Part shown: positions 1 through 7,494 of the stretch, piece by piece
How positions within the stretch are numbered: position 1 is the first letter of the stretch
Layout: the number at the start of each line of letters is the position of its first letter
Assembly: GCA_028287885.1 (NCBI GenBank)
Contig: JAQBOT010000368.1
Coordinates: forward strand, 1 to 16,593
Direction: 5' to 3'
DNA length: 16,593 nt
From: Pedobacter sp.
GTDB lineage: Bacteria; Bacteroidota; Bacteroidia; Sphingobacteriales; Sphingobacteriaceae
Made by a program: the position numbers and the translations under genes
The notes under the pieces: generated by a model
What the model saw: only the letters and a program-made list of their open reading frames with translations
The model's database searches: none
Told to the model about the DNA's origin: nothing

Positions 1-1
1 A

Positions 2-619
2 AAGCCAATGAATCTATACTATCAAGTTGACTATACACTTACAACTGTGCCCGAAGATGAAGGTAATTTCCATGCACAGAATAGGCGAAGCAAGCCAAAT
101 AAGAGCACACTGCATACCATACGTGACGGAGATCAAGGAAAAGGGCAATATGTAGGAACGTATATGGGAATCGGAGTAAACAACAACGGATGGTGGGGAG
201 AAGGGGAGATTAAGTTTTTCATGGATGGCGACAAGGATTTTGCAACGATTGTGGGTACAGGCACCGAAGATTACTTTTGTGGCTCCTATGATTTCGATAT
301 TCACAAAAAGAATGCAGCAGGTGTTGAAGTGGTAGATTACGCTGAATTTAACACGCCCTATGTAGGTTTGCATCAGGTGATCCGGGGCGATGGGCATTAT
401 CAGGTTCAGCAGCGCTTTGGAATGTACCGCTGGCATATACTGGATCCGATACGCTTTGATTCGGATTTAAGAGTAACAATTCAGGATTTAGGCTGGCGTT
501 CTTCTGGGCGATATCTGGCGCAAAAGTCAGACATCATCACCGTTGCGTATTGGTATCAAAGGGAGCCGCACGGACATTTTCCCAAGCTACCACTTCGAGA
601 TGATTTGGAAATTAATTAG
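2..619 (+). CDS. GH172 (DUF2961) glycoside hydrolase, C-terminal part
   Basis: The reading frame is open to the left edge, so this is a 5'-truncated gene; about 205 residues remain, roughly half of the usual family length. The ATG at 8 is probably internal. The family (formerly DUF2961, now GH172) includes alpha-D-fructofuranosidase and difructose-anhydride enzymes, and Bacteroidota carry many members for glycan breakdown. The recognisable block is WWGEGEIKFFMDGD followed by GTGTEDYFCGSYDF. The two acidic motifs, GEGE (codons at 200-208) and GTED (Glu codon 266-268), lie about 20-22 residues apart, a spacing consistent with the paired catalytic glutamates known in GH172; which Glu does what is my inference. 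A conserved C-terminal beta-sandwich-like stretch (QQRFGMYRWHILDPIRF) follows. The substrate cannot be told, and any signal peptide lies outside the window. The 3' end overlaps the convergent mnmD by 8 bp. Confidence 0.88.
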   Translation, partial: KPMNLYYQVDYTLTTVPEDEGNFHAQNRRSKPNKSTLHTIRDGDQGKGQYVGTYMGIGVNNNGWWGEGEIKFFMDGDKDFATIVGTGTEDYFCGSYDFDIHKKNAAGVEVVDYAEFNTPYVGLHQVIRGDGHYQVQQRFGMYRWHILDPIRFDSDLRVTIQDLGWRSSGRYLAQKSDIITVAYWYQREPHGHFPKLPLRDDLEIN

Positions 620-1283
620 CTTTAGTTGCTCGTAGCATTTCTCTTTTTCCAGCTGCACCAGTTAATTTTTCTATGGTAAACCCTAAGCCTTTTAGTGCCC
701 GCTTTAGTTTGCCGGTAATTGCATATGTAACGAAGATTCCTCCCGGTAGGAGGAAGTTTGCTGCATGTGCAATCATTTCATCCGTCCACATCTCTGCCTG
801 GTGCCTTACTGAGAATGCATCGTAATACATAAGGTGATGAGTTGCCGATGGTATAACTTCCTGAAAAGTGTTTTTTAGAACCCTAAGCTTCTGATTGGGG
901 AACAAGTCCACTTCGGCTTCTTGTGCGGATTCATAGTTGTCGAATAATGCATTCCAAACTTCTGAAGACACGTATTTGCTGTAATCGGTTAGTATCAGTT
1001 CTTCTTTTGCTATTGGAAATGCCTCAACACCAGTATAGTTGAGTTCAATATCATTTGCTTTGCAATGGGCAAGTGTGAGAAGAAAATTTAACCCTGTCCC
1101 AAAGCCAACTTCAAAAATCGAAATCTGCTGACCTGGAAAGTTAGCAATAGCATGTTTTAACCCAGCGTCAATAAAGACATGTTCACTTTCCTGTAATGCC
1201 CCATGTGTGGAATGATAATGCTCGCCTATCGTCTCGTTGAATAATGTATTTGAGCCATCAGCAGTGGTGATAATCTTGTTCAT
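612..1283 (-). CDS. mnmD: tRNA 5-methylaminomethyl-2-thiouridine methyltransferase MnmD (MnmC1-like)
   Basis: This is a 223-residue SAM-dependent methyltransferase matching the methyltransferase half of MnmC (DUF752). It is expected to make the last methylation of (c)mnm5s2U at wobble position 34 of tRNAs, in the cytoplasm. Visible motifs are the SAM-binding loop FEVGFGTGLNF near residues 57-67 and the downstream YYDAFSVRHQAEMW motif characteristic of this family (DAF...PEMW). The FAD-dependent oxidase half of fused MnmC is absent, so this is the stand-alone form. A longer open frame begins at a TTG at 1301, but I prefer the ATG at 1283: the protein then starts MNKIITTADGSNTLF, as family members do, and the extra codons contain a TAAATTTG promoter-like box. 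The gene converges on the GH172 gene with overlapping ends and diverges from the MmcQ/YjbR gene. Confidence 0.88.
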   Translation of the reverse strand: MNKIITTADGSNTLFNETIGEHYHSTHGALQESEHVFIDAGLKHAIANFPGQQISIFEVGFGTGLNFLLTLAHCKANDIELNYTGVEAFPIAKEELILTDYSKYVSSEVWNALFDNYESAQEAEVDLFPNQKLRVLKNTFQEVIPSATHHLMYYDAFSVRHQAEMWTDEMIAHAANFLLPGGIFVTYAITGKLKRALKGLGFTIEKLTGAAGKREMLRATKAN

Positions 1284-1288
1284 CAGGC

Positions 1289-1296
1289 CAAATTTA
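1289..1296 (-). promoter_or_regulatory. Putative Bacteroidota -7 promoter box for mnmD
   Basis: Read on the minus strand, TAAATTTG is an exact match to the Bacteroidota sigma-A -7 consensus TAnnTTTG. It ends 5 nt before the ATG at 1283, so transcription would begin at or very near the start codon. No clear -33 TTTG was found at the usual spacing. The box lies inside the longer TTG-initiated frame, which argues against that longer start. Confidence 0.45.
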
Positions 1297-1308
1297 GGCA
1301 AAGCTTTG

Positions 1309-1316
1309 TAACTTTA
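1309..1316 (+). promoter_or_regulatory. Possible -7 box for the MmcQ/YjbR gene
   Basis: TAACTTTA matches TAnnTTTG except for its last base. It is the best -7 candidate in the divergent region and sits 76 nt before the ATG at 1393. A 14-codon reading frame begins 10 nt after it, at 1327. No convincing -33 element is visible. Confidence 0.25.
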
Positions 1317-1392
1317 GCCATTAATCATGATTATCGAACCTGAACCTGATGACTGGGGTACTATCCAGTAAAAGGTTCTACAAATAAAGAAA

Positions 1393-1737
1393 ATGGATAT
1401 CGAAGCGTTTAGAGCATATTGTCTTAGTCTTCCTGGAAGTACAGAAGATCTAAAGTGGGGTGACCACCTGTGTTTTATGATCCACGAGAAAATCTATGTA
1501 ATTACCTCACTGGAAGATGGCAGCGCATCCTTTAAATGTGATCCAGAAGATTTCGATGAACTGGTTGCGCGTGATGGCATCCAGCAGGCACCTCATTTGG
1601 CAAAGCGACAATGGGTGAAATTAGAGCAACTTGGCGTGCTCAATGATCGGGAACTAAAGGAAAGGATCCTGGCTTCCAGGAATCTGGTCTTAAGTAAGTT
1701 GCCGAAGAAAGTACAGGCGCTATATGTTAGTGAATAG
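1393..1737 (+). CDS. MmcQ/YjbR family protein
   Basis: This 114-residue protein matches the MmcQ/YjbR family (CyaY-like fold), small cytoplasmic proteins often described as DNA-binding but without an established biochemical role. The N-terminal block FRAYCLSLPGSTEDLKWGDH, the central FKCDPEDFDEL and the late QWVKLEQLGVLNDRELKERI are typical of the family, and the length is normal. The ATG at 1393 is preceded by an A-rich stretch rather than a Shine-Dalgarno sequence. The frame is open upstream only to a TAA at 1369-1371, and a short in-frame ORF precedes that stop. It is transcribed divergently from mnmD, and a strong terminator follows the stop codon immediately. The family call is firm; the function is not known. 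Confidence 0.85.
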   Translation: MDIEAFRAYCLSLPGSTEDLKWGDHLCFMIHEKIYVITSLEDGSASFKCDPEDFDELVARDGIQQAPHLAKRQWVKLEQLGVLNDRELKERILASRNLVLSKLPKKVQALYVSE

Positions 1738-1773
1738 AAAAGCCCCTTTATCTAAAATAAAGGGGCTTTCTTT
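1738..1773. terminator. Bidirectional intrinsic terminator
   Basis: A perfect 13-bp inverted repeat (1739-1751 and 1757-1769) with the core AAAGCCCC/GGGGCTTT closes a 5-nt CTAAA loop. It lies between the stops of two convergent genes (1737 on + and 1795 on -). A U-containing tail (CTTT) follows on the plus strand, and the A-rich left flank serves the minus strand. It therefore plausibly terminates both the MmcQ/YjbR and M13 peptidase transcripts. Confidence 0.85.
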
Positions 1774-1794
1774 ATGCCTTATGAAGCCAATGGG

Positions 1795-3831
1795 CTACCA
1801 CATGCGGATTCTGTCTTCTGGTTTCTTGTATAATTTGTCTCCAGGTTTAACATCAAATGCATTGTACCAGGCATCCATATTAACTGGTGCACCAATGGTT
1901 CTGTATTCACCAGGTGAATGCGGATCAGTTTTAATTAACTGAGCAGCGCTTTCTGGTAAAATGTTACCTCTCCAAACCTGTGCCCAGGATAAGAAGAAAC
2001 GTTGATCTGGCGTGAACCCATCAATCTTAGTGGTTGACTGACCTTGTTTGGTCATTTTAAATGCGGTATAAGCTGCATTTAAACCTCCTAAGTCACCGAT
2101 GTTTTCTCCCATGGTTAACTTTCCAATAACGTGTACCGTGTCAATAACGGTGTAAGCATCGAACTGCTCACCAAGCGCCTTGGTTTTAGCGTCGAATTTC
2201 TCACGATCTTCTTTAGTCCACCAGTTGTTCAGATTTCCATCTTTATCGTACTGGCTACCTGAATCATCAAAGCCATGCGACATTTCGTGTCCAATTACTG
2301 CACCGATACCGCCGTAGTTAACTGCATCGTCTGCTTCTGGAGAGAAGAAAGGAAATTGCAGGATCCCAGCTGGGAAAACAATTTCATTCATTGTTGGACT
2401 GTAGTAAGCATTTACCGTTGGAGGAGTCATTCCGAAAAGGGTACGGTCAACTGGTTTCCCCAACTGGCTGATCATCTCTTTATATCTCCACTGATCTGCA
2501 CTTTGTAAGTTTTGGAAATACGTAGTACGGTTAATTATCAGCCCTTCGTAGTTTTTCCATTTTTCCGGGTAACCTATCTTAGGCATAAAAGCATGAAGCT
2601 TCTCTAGCGCTTTCTCTTTCGTTGCCGGGCTCATCCAATCCAGGTTCTTTATTCTGATCTCAAAAGCAGCACGTAAATTCTTGATTAATTCTGTCATGCG
2701 TGCTTTTGCCTCTGGCTTGAAATATTTAGCAACATAAAGCTGTCCCAACAATTCGCCAATCGTGTTGTCTGTTAGCGAAGACATTCTTTGCCATCTTGGT
2801 GTTTGAACACGTTGACCAGTTTGAGCTTGTGTAAATGCAAAGCTAGCCTGTACAAATGGCGAGCTCAGGCTTGATGCTGAACCTTTTAAAACGTTCCACT
2901 CCAGGTATGTTTTCCAATCCGCTATAGGAACTGTTTTCAACATCCCATCAACGGTCGAAAAGAATTTTGGAGAAGAAACCAAAATTGTGTCTTGTCCGTT
3001 AACTTTCAATTTAGAAAGTACGCTAGACCAGTTTAAACCTGGTGTCGTCTTGCTGAATTCTGCAACAGCAAACTTGTTGTAAGTTTTGTAAGGATCGCGC
3101 ATTTCCAGACGGCTCATTTGAGCTTCTGCAAGTTGCTTCTCTAATGCAAGAACAGTGGTTGCTTTTTGTTTTGCTTCTTCAGGCTTGCTGCCAGTAAGTG
3201 TGAACAGCGTGGTCATGTAAGTCACGTAAGCATCGCGAATCTTTAAGCTGCGTACATCATCTTTCAAATAATAATCACGATCTGGCAGTGTTGTACCACC
3301 TTGTCCCAAGGAAGGAAGGTATTTTTTCACGTTTTTTCTATCCTGGGCTACGCTGAAGCCGAAGATCGGTGAACTGATGCCTGAAGTACGTTGGAAAGTA
3401 ACTTCATTTATAACTCCAGAAAGATCTTTTATTTGTTTGATTCTCGCTAGGTCTGGTTTGATTGGTGTGTAACCAAGTTTCTCAATGGTAACACTGTCCA
3501 TAGCGGCAGCATAGAAATCGCCGACACGCTTTTTAACTGATCCGGCAGGTGCCGATTTATCAGCAGCAGCATCCTCAACCAGGCTTTTAACAGCATTAAT
3601 GTTGAAATCCCTAAGTTCGTTGAAACTTCCCCATCTTGTTTCTTTTGCTGGTACCGGATTGTTTTTAATCCATGATCCACTAGCATACTCGTAAAAGTCA
3701 TCTCCTGGTTTCACGCTCAAATCCATATTTGCAGGATCGATTAATTTCTTTTGGGTTTGTGCCTGAGCCGTATAGCTGGCGGCAACAATACCCAAAACAG
3801 CAAAATAGCTCTTAAGGTGTTGTACTCTCAT
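1795..3831 (-). CDS. Exported M13 family zinc metallopeptidase (neprilysin/PepO-like)
   Basis: This 678-residue protein is of the neprilysin/endothelin-converting-enzyme family, expected to cleave oligopeptides in the periplasm or at the cell surface. The N-terminus (MRVQHLKSYFAVLGIVAASYTAQAQ) is a type I signal peptide with cleavage after AQA or nearby; no lipobox Cys is seen. The catalytic zinc motif HEMSH is at residues 515-519, and the third ligand with its supporting Asp is in GENIGDLGG (E576, D580). The substrate-backbone motif NAYYSPTMNEIVFPAGILQ precedes them. The protein ends ...RIRMW, where neprilysins end in a related CRVW-type tail. The long N-terminal helical domain (M13 peptidase_N) fills residues about 30-430. 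Length and all active-site residues look intact. The frame extends to a TTG at 3837, but the ATG at 3831 gives the best signal peptide. Confidence 0.93.
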   Translation of the reverse strand: MRVQHLKSYFAVLGIVAASYTAQAQTQKKLIDPANMDLSVKPGDDFYEYASGSWIKNNPVPAKETRWGSFNELRDFNINAVKSLVEDAAADKSAPAGSVKKRVGDFYAAAMDSVTIEKLGYTPIKPDLARIKQIKDLSGVINEVTFQRTSGISSPIFGFSVAQDRKNVKKYLPSLGQGGTTLPDRDYYLKDDVRSLKIRDAYVTYMTTLFTLTGSKPEEAKQKATTVLALEKQLAEAQMSRLEMRDPYKTYNKFAVAEFSKTTPGLNWSSVLSKLKVNGQDTILVSSPKFFSTVDGMLKTVPIADWKTYLEWNVLKGSASSLSSPFVQASFAFTQAQTGQRVQTPRWQRMSSLTDNTIGELLGQLYVAKYFKPEAKARMTELIKNLRAAFEIRIKNLDWMSPATKEKALEKLHAFMPKIGYPEKWKNYEGLIINRTTYFQNLQSADQWRYKEMISQLGKPVDRTLFGMTPPTVNAYYSPTMNEIVFPAGILQFPFFSPEADDAVNYGGIGAVIGHEMSHGFDDSGSQYDKDGNLNNWWTKEDREKFDAKTKALGEQFDAYTVIDTVHVIGKLTMGENIGDLGGLNAAYTAFKMTKQGQSTTKIDGFTPDQRFFLSWAQVWRGNILPESAAQLIKTDPHSPGEYRTIGAPVNMDAWYNAFDVKPGDKLYKKPEDRIRMW

Positions 3832-3834
3832 ATT

Positions 3835-3842
3835 CAAAATAA
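3835..3842 (-). promoter_or_regulatory. Putative -7 box for the M13 peptidase gene
   Basis: The minus strand reads TTATTTTG, one mismatch from TAnnTTTG, ending 3 nt before the ATG at 3831. If functional, the transcript would be leaderless. No -33 element was recognised. Confidence 0.3.
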
Positions 3843-4190
3843 TTGTTTAGTTCAATTGCTTGTGCCTGTTCTTAGCACGGTTTAAAAATCTGAAATTAAG
3901 TATTACTTGGAGAAACCGGCGTTTCTAATGAAAATATTACTTATTAAACCAGCAATAGATTTTGACTAAGCCAAGGCGTCTGAGGAGAGACGTTGATGTC
4001 AATTTAAAAATTGACGATGATACAAGATATAGTCTGAATGTTTTCATTTCTTAAACTGTATACCGTATTAACATAATTTAACACTTTTTATTGTGAGATA
4101 ACGTGAATTAATACCTATCTGATGGCACAAAGTAGCGCTCCGGTACCTAAAGAAAAGACCGCAGGAATCAATTAATCTCTTTTTTCTTGT
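3843..4190. other. Gene-poor intergenic region with small inverted repeats
   Basis: The roughly 400 bp between the divergent M13 and valS starts hold no recognisable gene or RNA. Three short hairpin-forming repeats are visible: AGAAAC/GTTTCT (3911-3916 and 3921-3926, 4-nt loop), CGTCT/AGACG (3977-3981 and 3988-3992), and GTCAATTT/AAATTGAC (3998-4005 and 4008-4015). A 17-codon frame (ATG 4122, TAA ending 4175) encodes a hydrophilic peptide that I do not recognise. No T-box, riboswitch or tRNA could be identified. Confidence 0.5.
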
Positions 4191-4198
4191 TATTTTTG
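4191..4198 (+). promoter_or_regulatory. Putative -7 promoter box for valS
   Basis: TATTTTTG is an exact TAnnTTTG match lying 31 nt before the valS ATG, which predicts a leader of about 25 nt. This is longer than the other promoter-to-start distances in the window. No clear -33 TTTG is seen about 20 nt upstream. Confidence 0.45.
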
Positions 4199-4229
4199 CC
4201 ATTCACCAGAATTATTTCCAGATACTACA

Positions 4230-6908
4230 ATGAGCATTTCTACAAAATATGATCCCGCTGCAACCGAAGATAAATGGTACAGTTACTGGCTTTCAAAGAA
4301 GTTTTTTCATTCTGAACCAGATGAGCGTGAGCCATATACAATTGTAATGCCTCCACCAAATGTTACCGGAGTACTGCACATGGGGCACATGCTAAACAAC
4401 ACAATTCAGGATGTTATGATTCGCCGCGCCAGGATGCAGGGTAAGAATGCTTGCTGGGTACCGGGAACAGACCATGCTTCTATTGCTACAGAGGCGAAGG
4501 TGGTTGCCATGCTGAAGGAACGTGGAATCAGCAAAAAAGACATCAGCAGGGAAGAGTTTCTGAAGTATGCCTGGGAATGGAAGGAGAAATATGGCGGTAT
4601 CATTCTAGATCAGCTTAAAAAGCTTGGTGCAAGCTGTGATTGGGATAGAACTCGTTTTACGATGGAGGACGATCTATCTGAAGCCGTTGTAGATAACTTT
4701 ATCCACCTCTATAAAAAGGGATGGATCTATAGGGGTATACGGATGGTTAACTGGGATCCGGCGGGGAAAACGGCTGTGTCTGACGAAGAGGTTATCCGTA
4801 AAGAAGTAAATCAGAAGCTCTATTATATTAAGTATGCAATTGCCGGGGAAAATGGCGCAACGGAAGAAACGTTGACAATTGCAACAACGCGCCCGGAAAC
4901 GATTATGGCTGATGCTGCAATCTGCATCAATCCAAATGATGAAAGGTATTTTCATTTAAAAGGGAAAAAGGTTTTTATACCCTTGTTGAACCGCGAGATT
5001 CCGATTATAGAAGACGAGTATGTTGCTATGGATTTCGGTACCGGTTGTTTAAAGGTTACCCCTGCACATGATTTGAATGATTACGAGCTCGGTATTAAGC
5101 ATAAGCTTCCGGTAATAGATATTTTAAACGATGATGGTACGCTTAACGAGCTTGCCGTTATTTTGGTAGGAGAGGATCGCTTCATAGCAAGAAAAAAGAT
5201 TGCTGTACTTTTAGATGAAGCCGGTCACCTGGATCATGTAGAAGAATACAAATCGCAGATCGGATTCTCTGAGCGTACGGACGTCGTGATTGAGCCAAAG
5301 CTGTCGCTGCAGTGGTTCTGTAAAATGGATGAGATGGCTAAGCCGGCTTTGCAAGACATACTTACGGGTGAGGTAAACTTAATCCCCGACAAGTTTGTAA
5401 ATACCTATCGCCACTGGATGGAGAATGTTAAAGACTGGAACATCAGCAGGCAATTGTGGTGGGGGCAGAGGATTCCTGCCTGGTACGACAATCAGGGAAA
5501 CTGGGTTGTTGCTAAAACCAAGGGGGAAGCGTTGGATGAGTTTTTGAAGTTAAAGGACATCGACGGGGTTTTTACAGCAGAAGAAGTGGCAGGATTCAAA
5601 CATCAACTTGAGCCCTTTGTTCGTCAGGATGATGATGTTGTGGATACCTGGTTCTCCTCTTGGTTGTGGCCGATCTCTGTATTTAATGGCTTTAAAGATC
5701 CGAATAACAAGGACATAAATTATTACTATCCAACTAACGATATTGTAACTGCACCGGAAATTTTATTCTTTTGGATTGCACGTATGATCATGGCTGGACA
5801 TGAGTTTATGGGTAAGAAACCATTTACAAATGTTTACCTGACAGGAATAGTTCGCGATAAGCTGGGCAGAAAGATGTCTAAATCATTGGGCAATTCTCCT
5901 GATCCAATAGGACTGATTGAGAAATATGGTGCAGATGGGGTACGGGTAGGCATGTTGTTGTGCTCACCTGCAGGCAACGACTTAATGTTCGATGAAAGTT
6001 ATTGTGAACAGGGTAGAAACTTTGCCAACAAGGTGTGGAATGCATTTCGCCTTGTAAAAGGCTGGGAGATCGATGAGAATCTTGAGAACCCAAATACACA
6101 GGCGATCAGCTGGTTTGAGAACCGGTTTAATGAAGCGTTAGCTGAGATTGAGGAGAACTTTAAGCTGTACCGCTTATCGGAAGCCTTGATGAGCACATAC
6201 AAGCTGGTATGGGATGATTTCTGTGCCTGGTACTTGGAAATGGTAAAACCTGCATATCAGCAGCCGATAGATCCTGCCTCCATGACAGCAACTATAGCTT
6301 TCTTTGAAAAGCTTCTAAAGCTACTACATCCATTTATGCCGTTTATTACAGAGGAGATCTGGCACGACGAGCTTTTTGGTGACAAAGGCGAGCTTGACTG
6401 TATCATTGTCGCTTCATACCCTGTATCAGCCGCTGCGGACACCTCAATCCTTAAGGAAGTTGAGGTTGTTAAAGAATTGGTTGCCGGTATAAGGAATATT
6501 CGTAACACAAAGCAGATCTCTCCAAAGGAGGCTTTGCCGCTAAACATTAAGGCAAACTCAAGCCTGAACTATGAACAATGGTTAAACATCGTGTTTAAGC
6601 TTGCAAATATTAGTCAGGTTGAATTTGTAAATGATAAGATTCCTGGTGCCGTTGGGTTTATGGTTGGGAATGATGAATTCTATATACAGCTGGAAGAAAA
6701 CATTGATGTTGATGCTGAACGTGAACGCCTAAACGCTGATCTGACTTACTTGAAAGGCTTCCTGAAATCTGTTGACATGAAGCTAAGCAATGAACGGTTT
6801 GTGCAAAACGCAAAGCCGGAGATCATTGAGAATGAGCGAAACAAGAAAGCTGACGCTGAATCTAAGATCCGTACCATACTAGAAAGTCTAGACAGTTTAG
6901 TGGGTTAA
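4230..6908 (+). CDS. valS: Valyl-tRNA synthetase
   Basis: This 892-residue class I aminoacyl-tRNA synthetase charges tRNA-Val with valine in the cytoplasm. The HIGH signature appears as HMGH at residues 50-53 in PPPNVTGVLHMGHML, and the KMSKS loop is intact at residues 548-552 (GRKMSKSLGN). Between them lies the editing (CP1) domain, including TTRPETIMADAAI and the GTGCLKVTPAHDLNDYELG segment that in ValRS hydrolyses mischarged Thr-tRNA. The DDDVVDTWFSSWLWP block and the ARMIMAGHEF segment are typical of the catalytic core. An anticodon-binding helical domain follows, and the last 65 or so residues (DAERERLNADLTYLKGFL onward) form the C-terminal coiled coil of ValRS. The length is standard. 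The ATG at 4230 gives the expected N-terminus (MSISTKYDPAATEDKWY) and is not preceded by a Shine-Dalgarno sequence. Confidence 0.98.
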   Translation: MSISTKYDPAATEDKWYSYWLSKKFFHSEPDEREPYTIVMPPPNVTGVLHMGHMLNNTIQDVMIRRARMQGKNACWVPGTDHASIATEAKVVAMLKERGISKKDISREEFLKYAWEWKEKYGGIILDQLKKLGASCDWDRTRFTMEDDLSEAVVDNFIHLYKKGWIYRGIRMVNWDPAGKTAVSDEEVIRKEVNQKLYYIKYAIAGENGATEETLTIATTRPETIMADAAICINPNDERYFHLKGKKVFIPLLNREIPIIEDEYVAMDFGTGCLKVTPAHDLNDYELGIKHKLPVIDILNDDGTLNELAVILVGEDRFIARKKIAVLLDEAGHLDHVEEYKSQIGFSERTDVVIEPKLSLQWFCKMDEMAKPALQDILTGEVNLIPDKFVNTYRHWMENVKDWNISRQLWWGQRIPAWYDNQGNWVVAKTKGEALDEFLKLKDIDGVFTAEEVAGFKHQLEPFVRQDDDVVDTWFSSWLWPISVFNGFKDPNNKDINYYYPTNDIVTAPEILFFWIARMIMAGHEFMGKKPFTNVYLTGIVRDKLGRKMSKSLGNSPDPIGLIEKYGADGVRVGMLLCSPAGNDLMFDESYCEQGRNFANKVWNAFRLVKGWEIDENLENPNTQAISWFENRFNEALAEIEENFKLYRLSEALMSTYKLVWDDFCAWYLEMVKPAYQQPIDPASMTATIAFFEKLLKLLHPFMPFITEEIWHDELFGDKGELDCIIVASYPVSAAADTSILKEVEVVKELVAGIRNIRNTKQISPKEALPLNIKANSSLNYEQWLNIVFKLANISQVEFVNDKIPGAVGFMVGNDEFYIQLEENIDVDAERERLNADLTYLKGFLKSVDMKLSNERFVQNAKPEIIENERNKKADAESKIRTILESLDSLVG

Positions 6909-6917
6909 TATTTAATA

Positions 6918-6971
6918 ATGCCCGGGCATATAAGTTTTATCCAAGCTAAGGGTTAGTTAGAACTTATATGC
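6918..6971. terminator. Inverted-repeat region, possible terminator between valS and the HsdR-N gene
   Basis: Two overlapping dyads lie between the convergent stops. ATGCCCGGGCAT (6918-6929) is a perfect 12-bp palindrome. GCATATAAGTT (6926-6936) pairs perfectly with 6961-6971 across a 24-nt spacer that itself contains CTAAgggTTAG. They share GCAT, so only one can form at a time. A T-rich run (TTGTTTTCT) follows on the plus strand, which suits valS termination; the minus side lacks a U tract. Confidence 0.5.
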
Positions 6972-6978
6972 TTGTTTT

Positions 6979-7440
6979 CTATAACTCGGAATATTCGGGT
7001 AGCTCTTGTACAAAGGAGAAAGCCGCAGACTGGTGGCAGATCTTGGCATAACAATGTTTGATGCCATTGGTAACGCATAACCAGCCCGTTTTATGCACGG
7101 AATTATAGCGGGCTGCCTGGTCAAACACAGATTGATTGATTTTGATGCTCGGTGCCTTACACTCCACGATCATCAGCCGCTCTCCACTTGTATTAAACAC
7201 GACGATATCTGTGCGTTTCTGCAGCGAGTTTAGTGTTAATCCTGCTTCAATCTGGATTAGGGATTTAGGAAACTTCTTCTCCTTGATCAGGAACTGTATG
7301 AAATGCTGCCTCACCCATTCCTCAGGTGTCAGTACCAGATGTTTCTTACGGATCTCATCGAAAATAAAATACTGACTGTCCTTCATCGTGATCTTAAATG
7401 GATATTCAGGCAGATTCAATTCGATTGGTGTAAAGCTCAT
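6979..7440 (-). CDS. Stand-alone HsdR N-terminal-type (HSDR_N_2) PD-(D/E)xK nuclease-fold protein
   Basis: This 153-residue protein resembles the N-terminal nuclease domain of type I restriction subunit R, but has no helicase motor and no neighbouring hsdM or hsdS. The PD-(D/E)xK core is visible: D78 in KRTDIVVF, then E93-C94-K95 in LMIVECKAP, with an upstream acidic residue in IQIEAGLTL. The downstream QAARYNSV helix fits the fold. The nuclease residues look intact, so hydrolytic activity is possible, but the absence of methylase and translocase argues against a classical restriction role. It is divergent from holA with only 54 bp between the ATGs. I recall similar small genes beside holA in other Bacteroidota; if that holds, a DNA-replication or repair link is plausible, though this is inference. 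The ATG at 7440 is the natural start. Confidence 0.82.
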   Translation of the reverse strand: MSFTPIELNLPEYPFKITMKDSQYFIFDEIRKKHLVLTPEEWVRQHFIQFLIKEKKFPKSLIQIEAGLTLNSLQKRTDIVVFNTSGERLMIVECKAPSIKINQSVFDQAARYNSVHKTGWLCVTNGIKHCYAKICHQSAAFSFVQELPEYSEL

Positions 7441-7445
7441 TTCTG

Positions 7446-7453
7446 CAAAAATA
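7446..7453 (-). promoter_or_regulatory. Putative -7 box for the HsdR-N gene
   Basis: The minus strand reads TATTTTTG, an exact TAnnTTTG match, followed by CAGAA and the ATG at 7440. The 5-nt distance predicts a leaderless or near-leaderless mRNA. It lies back to back with the holA box at 7479. Confidence 0.45.
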
Positions 7454-7478
7454 ACCTTAATAATTAGGAATTAGCGGT

Positions 7479-7486
7479 TACATTTG
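7479..7486 (+). promoter_or_regulatory. Putative -7 box for holA
   Basis: TACATTTG is an exact TAnnTTTG match ending 8 nt before the holA ATG at 7495, so any leader would be only a few nucleotides long. No -33 element was recognised in the 54-bp divergent spacer. Confidence 0.45.
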
Positions 7487-7494
7487 GAAATTAT

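Noticed and set aside
1284..1301. Longer TTG-initiated start for mnmD
   Set aside because: The added codons include a perfect TAAATTTG promoter box, and homologous proteins begin near MNKII; the ATG at 1283 is the better start.
4122..4175. 17-codon ORF as a real gene
   Set aside because: No promoter-like box or recognisable product; kept only as a note in the intergenic entry.
6979..7440. Type I restriction-modification system
   Set aside because: Only the HsdR N-terminal nuclease-type domain is present; no helicase, methylase or specificity subunit lies nearby.
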